Part shown: positions 1 to 6,387 of the stretch, one piece after another
How positions within the stretch are numbered: the stretch's first letter is position 1
Layout: each line of letters starts with the position of its first letter
Made by a program: the position numbers and the translations under genes
The notes under the pieces: generated by a model
Databases searched by the model: none
What the model was told of the DNA's origin: nothing
Seen by the model: only the letters and a program-made list of their open reading frames with translations
Assembly (NCBI GenBank): GCA_003525045.1
Contig: DQGF01000300.1
Location: forward strand, 1-6,387
Direction: 5' to 3'
DNA: 6,387 bases
Origin: Pseudomonas sp.
GTDB taxonomy: Bacteria; Pseudomonadota; Gammaproteobacteria; Pseudomonadales; Pseudomonadaceae

Positions 1-429
1 ATGCTCGACATCGATCACTTCAAACGGGTCAACGACAGCCACGGTCACCCCATGGGCGACCGTGTGATCAAAAGCCTGGCACTGTTCCTCAAGCAACGGT
101 TACGCAAGACCGACTTCATCGGCCGCTACGGCGGTGAAGAGTTTGCCATCGTCATGCCGGACACCGACCTCGAATCGGCTTTCAAAGTGCTCGAAGAAAT
201 CCGTCAGCGTTTTGCCGAAATTCACTACCCGGCCCAGCCCAAGGACCTCTGGTGCACCTTCAGTGCCGGGGTGGTCGAGCTGTGCGAAAACTCCGACGGC
301 CTGATGATGGCTAGCCAGGCAGACGAGGCGCTGTACCGCGCCAAGCATGCCGGACGCAACCGTGTACAGGCAGCGCGAACGTCAAAGCAAAGTGCCACTT
401 TTTCACCGGATTCGACCGATCGGTCATAA
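1..429 (+). CDS. gcbA: Diguanylate cyclase, C-terminal GGDEF domain (5' partial), GcbA-like
   Basis: This is the last 142 codons of a GGDEF enzyme, which condenses two GTP into c-di-GMP in the cytoplasm. The first residues (MLDIDHFKRVND) are the internal metal and substrate-binding strand of the domain, so the ATG at base 1 is not the real start and the gene begins left of the window. The visible catalytic parts are complete: D3 and E46 for metal, N11 and D20 for guanine, and GGEEF at residues 44-48. An RxxD inhibitory site (R35, D38) sits exactly five residues before GGEEF, so product inhibition is expected. The domain ends near residue 122 (AGRNRV) and is followed by a polar tail of about 20 residues. 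The GGDEF assignment is secure. The name gcbA (PA4843 type, recalled as having N-terminal receiver domains, promoting attachment and affecting flagellar motility) rests on its position before ctpL and dsbD; those N-terminal domains are not visible here. Confidence 0.93.
   Translation: MLDIDHFKRVNDSHGHPMGDRVIKSLALFLKQRLRKTDFIGRYGGEEFAIVMPDTDLESAFKVLEEIRQRFAEIHYPAQPKDLWCTFSAGVVELCENSDGLMMASQADEALYRAKHAGRNRVQAARTSKQSATFSPDSTDRS
414..425. repeat. Perfect 12-bp palindrome at the gcbA/ctpL junction
   Basis: GACCGATCGGTC is its own reverse complement. It covers the last codons of the diguanylate cyclase gene and overlaps the left half of the Pho-box-like sequence by five bases. It could be an operator half or simply a by-product of the codons for Asp-Arg-Ser. 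It is too short, and lacks a following T-run, to call a terminator. Confidence 0.35.
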
Positions 430-438
430 CCTTGTAAC
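421..438 (+). promoter_or_regulatory. Putative Pho box (PhoB binding site) ahead of ctpL
   Basis: The sequence CGGTCATAACCTTGTAAC matches the E. coli Pho-box consensus CTGTCATAWAWCTGTCAY at 13 of 18 positions. Its two half-sites, GGTCA and TGTAA, are spaced 11 bp apart as PhoB requires. It overlaps the gcbA stop codon and lies about 51 bp before the chemoreceptor start. A weak -10-like TACCAT at 463-468 lies downstream, about 24 bp from the box, which is farther than the usual 10 bp or so; no better -10 is obvious. The fit to CtpL biology (a receptor for phosphate scarcity) strengthens the call, but binding is inferred. Confidence 0.5.
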
Positions 439-489
439 AGAAACGCAATAACTTCAGGCGCTTACCATTCTGCCGTTGGTAGACCCGCA

Positions 490-2436
490 ATGCGCCTGAA
501 GCTGCTGACCAATTTCAACACCCTCCTTTTAGTCGCCGTGTGCGTGGCCCTTGGCGCCACCCTCTGGTGGTCGCAAAAGGCCCTGGAGCGCCCCTATCTA
601 TTGATGGAGCGTTACCTGGGCCTGTCCCAGCAATTTCAAACTGACGTCGCGCGCAATATCGAGGATTACCTTGCCAGCGGTGATGCCCTGCGCCTGAGCA
701 GCGCCGGCCAAGCCATCGATCGCCTGCAACAGGAACTTGGCGAGTTGCCGCCGGCATTGGCCGAGACCTTGCGCCCGAGCCTGTCGAATCTGGATGAATT
801 CAGCAAAACCGACCTGCTGGCTGCCGGCAAGCTCGCGGGCGATCCGCAGGCTTTGTTGCTACAAGCCGAACGCGAACTAGGTGCCAGCCTCGATCAGCTC
901 AGCCAGTACGCCACCGGCAACACGGCTTATCTGACGCCATTGCTCGCGGCCTCCCAACATGTGGGCAAACTGTCACTGGCCCGGGATAAACTGGTCAGCA
1001 GCGGTCGCAGCGAACTGGCCGCCGACGTCGAGCGCGAAGTCAGCAACATCCGCACTCAGGCCGAACAGTTGGACGCCTTGCCGCTCTTGGGCGTAACGAC
1101 CAATCGTGAATCGAGCACGGATGATTTTGCGGCGATGATGGGCTTGGAGAACACCGAGAAAGCCGTCGCCGAAGATGCTGGCGTTGGCCTCAAGCGTGAA
1201 CTCAATAGTCTGCTGACCCGTTATCCTTCGGAGCTCGCCCGTACCCGCGAACAGATCCAGAAACGCGCCGACCTCAGCGCCGCCACTCACCTGAAAATCG
1301 CCGCCGTGCAGCAGGCCATCGCCGGGCTGGAACCGGTGGTCCGTGCCCAGCACGGGCTGATCCAGAGCGAAGTGCGGCTGATGCAGGGGATAATGATCGG
1401 CCTGATCCTGCTGATCGCGCTGCTGATCGACACCCTGCAGCGACGCCTGGCCCGGACCCTGACCAACCTGGCGCCGGCCCTGTCGACCTGGGCCGAGGGC
1501 GACTTCAGCCAGGACATTGAATTGGGCAAGACCAATCGCGAATTGCACGACATTCAAGCCTCGCTCAATCGTCTGCGGGCTTATCTGGTGGATCTGGTGG
1601 GAACCATTCGCCTCAATGCCGAGCAGGTCGCCGGCAGCAGCCGCACCCTGGCGGAGTTGAGCAACGACCTGCACAGTGGCGCCGAGCATCAAGCCGGCGA
1701 TACGGCATTGATCCGCGATTCCCTCGGCGAACTGGAAGCGACCATTCAACAAGTTGCCGGCGATGCCAGTCAGGCTGCCGACGCCAGTCGACATGCCGGA
1801 CTGGCGGTGGAGCACGGCCAGAAAGTCATCGGCCTGAGCCTGACCGGGCTGCATGCGCTGGTGGGTGAAGTGCAAGGCAACGCGCAGATGATCGAACAGC
1901 TGGCCGAGGAATCGGCCACCATCGGTGGCGTGCTGACGGTGATTCGCTCGATTGCCGACCAGACCAACCTGCTGGCCCTGAACGCCGCCATCGAAGCGGC
2001 CCGTGCCGGAGAAATGGGCCGGGGGTTTGCGGTGGTCGCTGAAGAGGTTCGCTCACTGGCGCAACGCACTGCCGGGGCGACGGCAGAGATTCAGACGCTG
2101 ATCGCCGGCCTGCAATCGGCGGCACGGAAATCGGTGGAAGGCATGCGCGCCCAGGTCGAACATGCCGAAGCGACTGCCAATCAGGCGCAGGCGGCTGATG
2201 GTGCACTGGATAGAATCGTCGGTGCAATCCAGACCATTTCCGAAACGGCCGTGCGCATCGCCGATGTCACCGCCCAGCAAAGCGGCGCCGTCAGCGAAAT
2301 CCGCGATCACAGTGAGCGGATTCACCAGTTGGGTGGGGATAACTTGCTGCGTATCGGTGAAGGGCGGGAGCAAGGGGAGCATTTGTTGGTGTTGGGTGGG
2401 CGCTTGCATACCGCCGTTCAGGCCTTCCGCGTCTGA
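490..2436 (+). CDS. ctpL: Methyl-accepting chemotaxis protein, CtpL-like (phosphate chemoreceptor)
   Basis: This is a 648-residue inner-membrane chemoreceptor that senses a periplasmic ligand and controls the CheA/CheW kinase. A short basic N-terminus leads into transmembrane helix 1 (about 11-28). A helical periplasmic sensor of about 270 residues follows, the size of a helical bimodular (HBM) domain, then transmembrane helix 2 (about 299-314). A HAMP linker (about 315-370, with the AEGDF motif at 335-339) joins the cytoplasmic coiled coil. The signalling tip is intact at about 484-523, including [20 protein letters not shown] and then [15 protein letters not shown]. There is no C-terminal CheR-tethering pentapeptide; the protein ends in AVQAFRV. 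The MCP class is certain. The CtpL name rests on gene order (PA4844 position, before dsbD-aroQ-accBC), sensor architecture and N-terminal sequence as I remember it. In P. aeruginosa CtpL mediates taxis to low phosphate, reportedly through the phosphate-binding protein PstS. The ribosome site is poor (GGTAGA at 478-483), but this ATG places the membrane helix correctly. The gene ends just before a REPIN. Confidence 0.93.
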   Translation: MRLKLLTNFNTLLLVAVCVALGATLWWSQKALERPYLLMERYLGLSQQFQTDVARNIEDYLASGDALRLSSAGQAIDRLQQELGELPPALAETLRPSLSNLDEFSKTDLLAAGKLAGDPQALLLQAERELGASLDQLSQYATGNTAYLTPLLAASQHVGKLSLARDKLVSSGRSELAADVEREVSNIRTQAEQLDALPLLGVTTNRESSTDDFAAMMGLENTEKAVAEDAGVGLKRELNSLLTRYPSELARTREQIQKRADLSAATHLKIAAVQQAIAGLEPVVRAQHGLIQSEVRLMQGIMIGLILLIALLIDTLQRRLARTLTNLAPALSTWAEGDFSQDIELGKTNRELHDIQASLNRLRAYLVDLVGTIRLNAEQVAGSSRTLAELSNDLHSGAEHQAGDTALIRDSLGELEATIQQVAGDASQAADASRHAGLAVEHGQKVIGLSLTGLHALVGEVQGNAQMIEQLAEESATIGGVLTVIRSIADQTNLLALNAAIEAARAGEMGRGFAVVAEEVRSLAQRTAGATAEIQTLIAGLQSAARKSVEGMRAQVEHAEATANQAQAADGALDRIVGAIQTISETAVRIADVTAQQSGAVSEIRDHSERIHQLGGDNLLRIGEGREQGEHLLVLGGRLHTAVQAFRV

Positions 2437-2451
2437 TAGATCGCCACATCA

Positions 2452-2543
2452 CTGTAGGAGCGAGGCTTGCCCGCGAACCAGGCGACGCAGTCTTTCAAGC
2501 AAACCGTGTTTTCGTTCTTCGCGGGCAAGCCTCGCTCCTACAG
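2452..2543. repeat. REPIN: two inverted REP sequences (perfect 26-bp inverted repeat)
   Basis: The left arm at 2452-2477 (starting CTGTAGGAGCGAGGCTTGCC) and the right arm at 2518-2543 (ending GCAAGCCTCGCTCCTACAG) are exact reverse complements over all 26 bases, separated by a 40-bp spacer. The core TGTAGGAGCGAGSCTTGCYCGCGA is the well-known intergenic REP of fluorescens-group Pseudomonas. Each arm can also fold on itself around GCTTG, with one mismatch. Paired inverted REPs of this kind (REPINs) are thought to be spread by a RAYT transposase encoded elsewhere in the genome. The element lies 15 bp after the ctpL stop codon, the usual position for such repeats. It may form a hairpin in the transcript or DNA, but there is no T-run to make it a classic terminator. 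Confidence 0.93.
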
Positions 2544-2546
2544 GGG

Positions 2547-2562
2547 GCGGGGCAATCCCCGC
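2547..2562 (+). repeat. GC-rich stem-loop in the dsbD leader region
   Basis: GCGGGG and CCCCGC form a perfect 6-bp stem around a CAAT loop. It starts three bases after the REPIN and ends 44 bp before the preferred dsbD start. No T-run follows, so it is not a standard intrinsic terminator. It would overlap the -35 position of the possible dsbD promoter. Its role is unknown. Confidence 0.4.
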
Positions 2563-2572
2563 TGCTGTCCGC

Positions 2573-2578
2573 TATCAT
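2573..2578 (+). promoter_or_regulatory. Possible -10 element of a dsbD promoter
   Basis: TATCAT matches the sigma70 -10 consensus at 4 of 6 positions. It would place transcription start near 2585 and leave a short leader of about 20 bases before the ATG at 2607. No good -35 box is seen 16-18 bp upstream, where the sequence is the GC-rich stem-loop, so the call is weak. If real, it excludes the upstream in-frame ATG at 2577 as the start. Confidence 0.28.
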
Positions 2579-2606
2579 GCCCTCACTTTCGATACGCGAG
2601 ACTGTC

Positions 2607-4343
2607 ATGCGCCGCTTGCTCTGCCTACTGCTTTTAGTGCTCGCCCTGCCGGCCTCCGCCGTCGGGTTGCTGGAGAGTCGGCCTAGCGCCACCCTGGGCT
2701 CGATCAACAACAGCGCCGACTTCCTGCCGGTACGCGAAGCCTTTCAACTGAGCCTGGTAGACAGCACACCGCAATCGATCAAGCTGCGCTTTGTCGCCAC
2801 CGAGGGGTATTACCTCTATCGACACCGCTTTCAGTTTCGCGCCGAACCCGCCGATGTCGGCCTCGGCGTTGCGCAACTGCCCAAGGGTGAACAGAAGCAC
2901 GATGAGTACTTCGGCGACGTCGAGGTCTACCACGGCATTCTCGATGTAGAACTGCCGCGCACCGATCAACGCGCCTTCACCCTGGCCGTTACCTATCAGG
3001 GCTGCGCCGATAAAGGCCTGTGCTATCCACCCGAGACCGAGCGCCTGAGTATCGATGGCAGCGGTGCCCAAGCGACCTGGAGCTGGCGGGAATTGGCGCT
3101 GTTCTTTCTCGCGGGCCTCGGCTTGACCTTCACTCCGTGCGTACTGCCCATGCTGCCAATTCTTTCCGGCGTGGTCTTGCGCGGTCAGGTCGGTGGACTG
3201 CGCGGATTCAACCTGTCGCTGGCCTATGTGTTGCCAATGGCCATCTGTTTCGCCCTGCTCGGTGCCTTGATGGGCATGTTCGGCGCGCAGCTGAATCTCC
3301 AGGCGCGCCTGCAATCCGCCTGGGTGCTGGTGCCGTTCGCGATGTTTTTTGCGCTGTTTGCCCTGGCAATGTTCGGGGTGTTTGAACTCAAGTTGCCGCA
3401 CGCTATCAGCAGTCGACTGGACCGCATCGCCGGCCGCACCGAAGGCGGCTCGCTGTGGGGTGCCGCAGTACTGGGCGTGGTTTCCAGCCTGCTGGTTTCA
3501 CCCTGCGTCTCGGCGCCGTTGGCCGGCGCCTTGTTGTATATCAGCGCCAGCGGCGACGCACTCGGCGGCGGTTTGAAACTGTTCATGCTCGGCCTCGGCA
3601 TGGGCGCTCCGTTGCTCTTGGTGGCTACCGGTGGCGCAGCCTGGCTGCCGAAAAGCGGGCCGTGGCTGATCTATGTGAAGAACGCGATTGGGGTCTTGTT
3701 GCTGGGGCTGGCGATCGGTCTGCTCAGCCGGGTGTTGCCCGGCCAGATCACTTTGCTGCTGATCGGTTTGCTGGCCGCTGGCGTCGGGTTGTTCATGGGC
3801 GCGCTGGAGTTGGTCTACAAACCTCCTCGCAAACGTCTCGGCCAATTGCTGGGAATGTTCCTGCTGTTTTACGCCCTGGCTTGCTGGTACGGCGCCTTTA
3901 GCGGCCAGACCGATCCACTTAATCCGATTGGCCAGCCGCGCATAGTCACCAACAGTGAGCAAGCGCAGGACAACAGCACCTGGCAAACCATCAGCACCCC
4001 GGCGGAGCTGGATCGCGCGCTCGCCGAGGCCAGATCGTCCCGCACTCCGCTGCTGCTCGACTGGTACGCCGACTGGTGCATCAGCTGCAAAGTCATCGAA
4101 CACGAAGTGCTCAACGATGCCAGAGTCGTCGAACGGCTCAAGGGCTATCGGCTGATCCGCTTCGACATCACCGCGAGCAACGCCGAGCAGCGCGCACTGC
4201 TCGATCGATACCGACTGTTCGGTCCTCCGGCCCTGATGTTTTTCGGCAAGGACGGCGTCGAACACACCGATGTGCGAGTGATCGGCGAGATCAACGCGCA
4301 GGACTTCGCCGAACGTGCTGCCAAAGCAAATGACCGGATTTAA
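2607..4343 (+). CDS. dsbD: Thiol:disulfide interchange protein DsbD (DipZ)
   Basis: DsbD moves electrons from cytoplasmic thioredoxin across the inner membrane to periplasmic partners such as DsbC, DsbG and the cytochrome c maturation pathway. From this start it is 578 residues, close to the E. coli protein (about 565). Residues 1-18 are a signal peptide ending ALPASA. The periplasmic alpha domain follows, with its redox pair C133 and C139 in YQGCADKGLCYPPE. The membrane beta domain (about 163-430) has eight predicted helices and the pair C178 (FTPCVLP) and C300 (SPCVSAP). A periplasmic thioredoxin-like gamma domain (about 455-578) carries WCISC (C491, C494). All six redox cysteines are present. 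An in-frame ATG at 2577 would add ten residues. I prefer 2607 because it gives a compact signal peptide, has GAGA at 2598-2601 as a modest ribosome site, and the earlier ATG has no ribosome site and overlaps a -10-like sequence. Pseudomonas species often carry a second DsbD; the context here matches the PA4845 (dipZ) copy. Confidence 0.96.
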   Translation: MRRLLCLLLLVLALPASAVGLLESRPSATLGSINNSADFLPVREAFQLSLVDSTPQSIKLRFVATEGYYLYRHRFQFRAEPADVGLGVAQLPKGEQKHDEYFGDVEVYHGILDVELPRTDQRAFTLAVTYQGCADKGLCYPPETERLSIDGSGAQATWSWRELALFFLAGLGLTFTPCVLPMLPILSGVVLRGQVGGLRGFNLSLAYVLPMAICFALLGALMGMFGAQLNLQARLQSAWVLVPFAMFFALFALAMFGVFELKLPHAISSRLDRIAGRTEGGSLWGAAVLGVVSSLLVSPCVSAPLAGALLYISASGDALGGGLKLFMLGLGMGAPLLLVATGGAAWLPKSGPWLIYVKNAIGVLLLGLAIGLLSRVLPGQITLLLIGLLAAGVGLFMGALELVYKPPRKRLGQLLGMFLLFYALACWYGAFSGQTDPLNPIGQPRIVTNSEQAQDNSTWQTISTPAELDRALAEARSSRTPLLLDWYADWCISCKVIEHEVLNDARVVERLKGYRLIRFDITASNAEQRALLDRYRLFGPPALMFFGKDGVEHTDVRVIGEINAQDFAERAAKANDRI

Positions 4344-4401
4344 TCACTCAGTCAGATATTTCGCGCAAACATCGGCCATCATGCGGGCTATTGCATAGAA
4401 C

Positions 4402-4431
4402 TGGACAGTCACAAAGGCTTTGCGGCATAGT
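4402..4431 (+). promoter_or_regulatory. Predicted sigma70 promoter for aroQ-accB-accC
   Basis: A -35 box TGGACA (4402-4407, 5 of 6 consensus bases) and a -10 box CATAGT (4426-4431, 4 of 6) are separated by 18 bp. Transcription would begin near 4438, giving a leader of about 37 bases to the aroQ start. It is the best promoter-like match in the 131-bp gap after dsbD, where I see no clear terminator hairpin. Alternative start points are possible. Confidence 0.5.
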
Positions 4432-4463
4432 CGCCACGTTCTGACAATTGCACACAGACCACA

Positions 4464-4468
4464 AGGAA
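4464..4468 (+). promoter_or_regulatory. Ribosome binding site deciding the aroQ start
   Basis: AGGAA lies six bases before the ATG at 4475. The open frame extends upstream to a TTG at 4448, but only the ATG has a correctly placed Shine-Dalgarno sequence and gives the standard family N-terminus. Confidence 0.75.
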
Positions 4469-4474
4469 CAGCAG

Positions 4475-4927
4475 ATGGCGACGCTACTGGTTCTGCACGG
4501 ACCCAACCTGAACATGCTCGGCACCCGCGAACCGGGCACCTACGGCGCTACGACACTGGCGCAGATCAACCAGGACCTGGAACGCCGTGCCCGTGAAGCC
4601 GGCCACCATTTGCTGCACCTGCAAAGCAACGCCGAGTACGAATTGATCGACCGCATCCACGCTGCCCGCAGCGAAGGTGTGGACTTCATTCTGATCAACC
4701 CAGCAGCTTTTACGCACACCAGCGTCGCATTACGTGACGCGCTGCTGGCGGTGAGCATCCCATTCATCGAAGTGCATTTGTCTAACGTGCACAAACGCGA
4801 ACCTTTCCGCCATCACTCTTACTTCTCCGACGTTGCGGTGGGAGTGATCTGCGGCCTTGGCGCCAGCGGTTATCGACTGGCCCTGGAGGCCGCCCTAGAG
4901 CAGCTTGAAAGACAGGCAACAGCTTGA
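4475..4927 (+). CDS. aroQ: Type II 3-dehydroquinate dehydratase
   Basis: This 150-residue cytoplasmic enzyme removes water from 3-dehydroquinate to give 3-dehydroshikimate, the third step of the shikimate pathway to aromatic amino acids. Type II enzymes form dodecamers of flavodoxin-like subunits and are usually about 150 residues, as here. The N-terminus [17 protein letters not shown] is diagnostic. The catalytic set is complete: R18 and Y23 on the active-site lid (GTREPGTYG), N75 and H81 in [10 protein letters not shown]101 in EVHLSN, and R112 after KREPF. The ATG at 4475 is preferred over an in-frame TTG at 4448, which lacks a ribosome site and would add nine unconserved residues. It is the first gene of a cluster with accB (46-bp gap) and accC, an order common in gamma-proteobacteria. 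Pseudomonas genomes often hold further aroQ paralogues; this is the acc-linked copy (aroQ1 position). Confidence 0.97.
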   Translation: MATLLVLHGPNLNMLGTREPGTYGATTLAQINQDLERRAREAGHHLLHLQSNAEYELIDRIHAARSEGVDFILINPAAFTHTSVALRDALLAVSIPFIEVHLSNVHKREPFRHHSYFSDVAVGVICGLGASGYRLALEAALEQLERQATA

Positions 4928-4973
4928 ACAACAAGCGTAACGCCCCTGACCGACCCTTGGGAGTTGATGATTC

Positions 4974-5435
4974 ATGGATATCCGTAAAGTTAAGAAACTG
5001 ATCGAGTTGCTGGAAGAGTCCGGCATCGACGAGCTCGAGATCAAGGAAGGCGAAGAGTCCGTACGCATCAGCCGCCACAGCAAGACTCCGGCTCAGCAGT
5101 ACTACGCACCGGCTCCAATGCATGCACCTGCACCAGCGCCGGTTGCTGCTGCCCCGGTTGCCGCTGCCGCCCCTGCTGCTCCGGCCGCACCTGTTCTGAA
5201 TGGCACCGTTGCCCGTTCGCCTATGGTCGGCACCTTCTATCGCAAGTCTTCGCCAAGCTCGCCGTCCTTCGTTGAAGTCGGCCAGACCGTGAAGAAAGGC
5301 GACACCCTGTGCATCGTCGAAGCGATGAAGATGATGAACCACATCGAAGCTGAAACCAGCGGTGTGATCGAATCCATCCTCGTCGAAGACGGCCAGCCGG
5401 TTGAGTACGACCAACCGCTGTTCACCATCGTTTGA
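4974..5435 (+). CDS. accB: Biotin carboxyl carrier protein of acetyl-CoA carboxylase
   Basis: AccB carries biotin between the biotin carboxylase (AccC) and carboxyltransferase (AccA/AccD) sites of acetyl-CoA carboxylase, which makes malonyl-CoA for fatty acid synthesis. The 153 residues compare with 156 in E. coli. Residues 1-35 are the N-terminal region involved in assembly with AccC ([20 protein letters not shown]). Residues about 42-74 form a flexible Ala/Pro-rich linker. Residues about 76-153 are the biotinyl domain, with the biotin-accepting K119 in EAMKMMN and the bacterial 'thumb' insertion around 91-99 (KSSPSSPSF). A ribosome site GGGAG (4959-4963) sits ten bases before the ATG. The 46-bp gap to aroQ holds no obvious promoter or terminator, so co-transcription with aroQ is likely. 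In E. coli AccB represses its own operon; whether that applies here cannot be seen. Confidence 0.98.
   Translation: MDIRKVKKLIELLEESGIDELEIKEGEESVRISRHSKTPAQQYYAPAPMHAPAPAPVAAAPVAAAAPAAPAAPVLNGTVARSPMVGTFYRKSSPSSPSFVEVGQTVKKGDTLCIVEAMKMMNHIEAETSGVIESILVEDGQPVEYDQPLFTIV
5139..5168 (+). repeat. accB: Tandem 15-bp repeat in the accB linker
   Basis: CCGGTTGCTGCTGCC (5139-5153) is followed directly by CCGGTTGCCGCTGCC (5154-5168), differing at one base. Both encode Pro-Val-Ala-Ala-Ala (residues 56-65). Being a multiple of three, gain or loss of a unit would change linker length without breaking the reading frame. Confidence 0.85.
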
Positions 5436-5452
5436 ACCGCGGAGAAACTTTG

Positions 5453-6387
5453 ATGACTGCGAAGTTGGAAAAAGTTCTGATCGCCAACCGCGGTGAGATC
5501 GCACTGCGGATTCTGCGTGCCTGCAAAGAGATGGGCATCAAGACCGTCGCCGTTTACTCCAAGGCCGACAAAGAGCTGATGCACCTGGGCCTGGCAGACG
5601 AATCCGTCTGCATCGGTCCGGCATCGGCCGCGCACTCTTACCTGCACATTCCGGCAATCATCGCCGCCGCTGAAGTGACCGGCGCTACCGCCATTCACCC
5701 AGGCTACGGGTTCCTTGCGGAAAACGCCGACTTCGCCGAACAGGTGGAAAACTCCGGCTTCGCGTTCATCGGCCCGAAAGCCGACACCATTCGCCTGATG
5801 GGCGACAAGGTATCGGCCAAGCACGCCATGATCGCTGCCGGCGTACCCACCGTTCCAGGCTCCGACGGCCCGCTGCCTGAAGACGAAGAAACCGCGCTAC
5901 GCATCGGTCGCGAAGTCGGTTACCCGGTGATCATCAAAGCCGCAGGCGGCGGTGGTGGTCGCGGCATGCGCGTTGTGCATAAAGAAGAAGACCTGATCTC
6001 CTTCGCAAAACTGACCCGCACCGAAGCGGGCGCAGCGTTCGGCAACCCGATGGTCTATCTGGAGAAATTCCTGACCAACCCACGTCACGTGGAAGTCCAG
6101 GTGCTTTCCGATGGCCAGGGCCACGCCATCCATCTGGGCGACCGCGATTGCTCGCTGCAACGTCGTCACCAGAAGGTTCTCGAAGAAGCGCCAGCACCGG
6201 GCATCGACGAGAAAGCACGCGCTGAAGTCCTCGCTCGCTGCGTCAAGGCCTGCATCGACATCAACTACCGTGGCGCGGGCACTTTCGAATTCCTGTACGA
6301 GAACGGCGCGTTCTATTTCATCGAAATGAACACCCGCGTTCAGGTTGAGCACCCGGTTTCGGAAATGGTCACCGGCATCGACATCGT
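5453..6387 (+). CDS. accC: Biotin carboxylase subunit of acetyl-CoA carboxylase (3' partial)
   Basis: AccC uses ATP and bicarbonate to carboxylate the biotin on AccB. The window holds 311 complete codons of an expected 450 or so; the frame is open to the right edge. The start [20 protein letters not shown] is typical, and GGAG (5441-5444) lies eight bases before the ATG. The N-terminal biotin-carboxylase domain (about 5-115) includes [10 protein letters not shown]. The ATP-grasp region follows: K119 (MGDKVSA), K162 (VIIKA), the glycine-rich lid at 165-171, and [11 protein letters not shown]. The metal and catalytic residues E279, E291, N293 and R295 lie in [24 protein letters not shown]. These match E. 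coli K116, K159, E276, E288, N290 and R292 with a constant offset of three. Not visible is the C-terminal third with R338 (E. coli numbering) and the dimer contacts. Only 17 bp separate it from accB, so the two are almost certainly co-transcribed and made in matched amounts. Confidence 0.98.
   Translation, partial: MTAKLEKVLIANRGEIALRILRACKEMGIKTVAVYSKADKELMHLGLADESVCIGPASAAHSYLHIPAIIAAAEVTGATAIHPGYGFLAENADFAEQVENSGFAFIGPKADTIRLMGDKVSAKHAMIAAGVPTVPGSDGPLPEDEETALRIGREVGYPVIIKAAGGGGGRGMRVVHKEEDLISFAKLTRTEAGAAFGNPMVYLEKFLTNPRHVEVQVLSDGQGHAIHLGDRDCSLQRRHQKVLEEAPAPGIDEKARAEVLARCVKACIDINYRGAGTFEFLYENGAFYFIEMNTRVQVEHPVSEMVTGIDI

Noticed and set aside
1..3. ATG at the first base as a true gene start
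   Set aside because: The residues that follow are an internal strand of the GGDEF domain, so the domain's beginning must lie outside the window.
389..403. AAAGTGCCACTTT palindrome followed by Ts inside the end of the diguanylate cyclase gene
   Set aside because: A realistic hairpin would have only a 4-bp A/T-rich stem, and it lies before the stop codon, so it is unlikely to terminate transcription.
973..1875. 300-codon antisense open frame opposite the chemoreceptor gene
   Set aside because: It lies wholly opposite a clear MCP coding region, has no recognisable domain or plausible start context, and long antisense frames are expected in GC-rich codon-biased genes.
2577..2606. Upstream ATG start for dsbD
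   Set aside because: It has no Shine-Dalgarno sequence and would put ten residues in front of an otherwise ideal signal peptide; it also overlaps a -10-like box.
2634..4265. Two 255-codon antisense open frames opposite dsbD (2634-3401 and 3498-4265)
   Set aside because: They are low-complexity, Gln/Ala/Gly-rich mirrors of the DsbD coding sequence with no family features of their own.
4448..4474. Upstream TTG start for aroQ adding nine residues
   Set aside because: It has no ribosome site, the added residues are not family-like, and the ATG at 4475 has AGGAA correctly placed and the standard N-terminus.
1..6387. A novel defence, mobile or biosynthetic system
   Set aside because: Every sizeable coding region is a recognisable core gene in conserved order with intact family motifs, and the remaining gaps are 17 to 170 bp. 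Nothing supports an undescribed system here.

Overview
The window reads as a stretch of Pseudomonas chromosome, most likely from the P. fluorescens group. Codon use is GC-rich, there is a Pseudomonas-type REP/REPIN repeat, and the gene order (GGDEF protein, chemoreceptor, dsbD, aroQ, accB, accC) matches, from memory, the P. aeruginosa PAO1 locus PA4843-PA4848. All genes are on the + strand. Both edges cut a gene: the left edge leaves the 3' end of a diguanylate cyclase gene (gcbA-like), and the right edge leaves about two thirds of accC.

Layout. (1) 1-429 is the catalytic GGDEF end of a c-di-GMP synthase with intact active-site and inhibitory-site motifs. (2) 430-489 is a short gap. A Pho-box-like sequence (421-438) overlaps the gcbA stop codon, just ahead of (3) 490-2436, a full transmembrane methyl-accepting chemotaxis protein resembling CtpL, the low-phosphate chemoreceptor. 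(4) 2437-2606 is a 170-bp gap holding a perfect 26-bp inverted repeat (a REP doublet), a small GC-rich stem-loop and a possible -10 element. (5) 2607-4343 is dsbD, with all six redox cysteines. (6) 4344-4474 is a 131-bp gap with a plausible sigma70 promoter for (7) the aroQ-accB-accC cluster: type II 3-dehydroquinase, biotin carboxyl carrier protein and biotin carboxylase.

How the genes work together. AccB and AccC are two parts of acetyl-CoA carboxylase, the entry to fatty acid synthesis; AroQ sits ahead of them and serves the shikimate pathway. DsbD carries reducing power across the inner membrane to periplasmic thiol proteins and looks like an independent unit between two gaps. The first two genes both concern motility decisions (c-di-GMP output and chemotaxis), and the Pho box suggests that at least the chemoreceptor responds to phosphate starvation.

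This is a conserved core-genome region. I see no mobile element beyond the REPIN, no CRISPR array, no RNA gene and no sign of an undescribed multi-gene system. The observations worth following up are regulatory: the Pho box and palindrome ahead of the chemoreceptor gene, and the repeat-rich dsbD leader.
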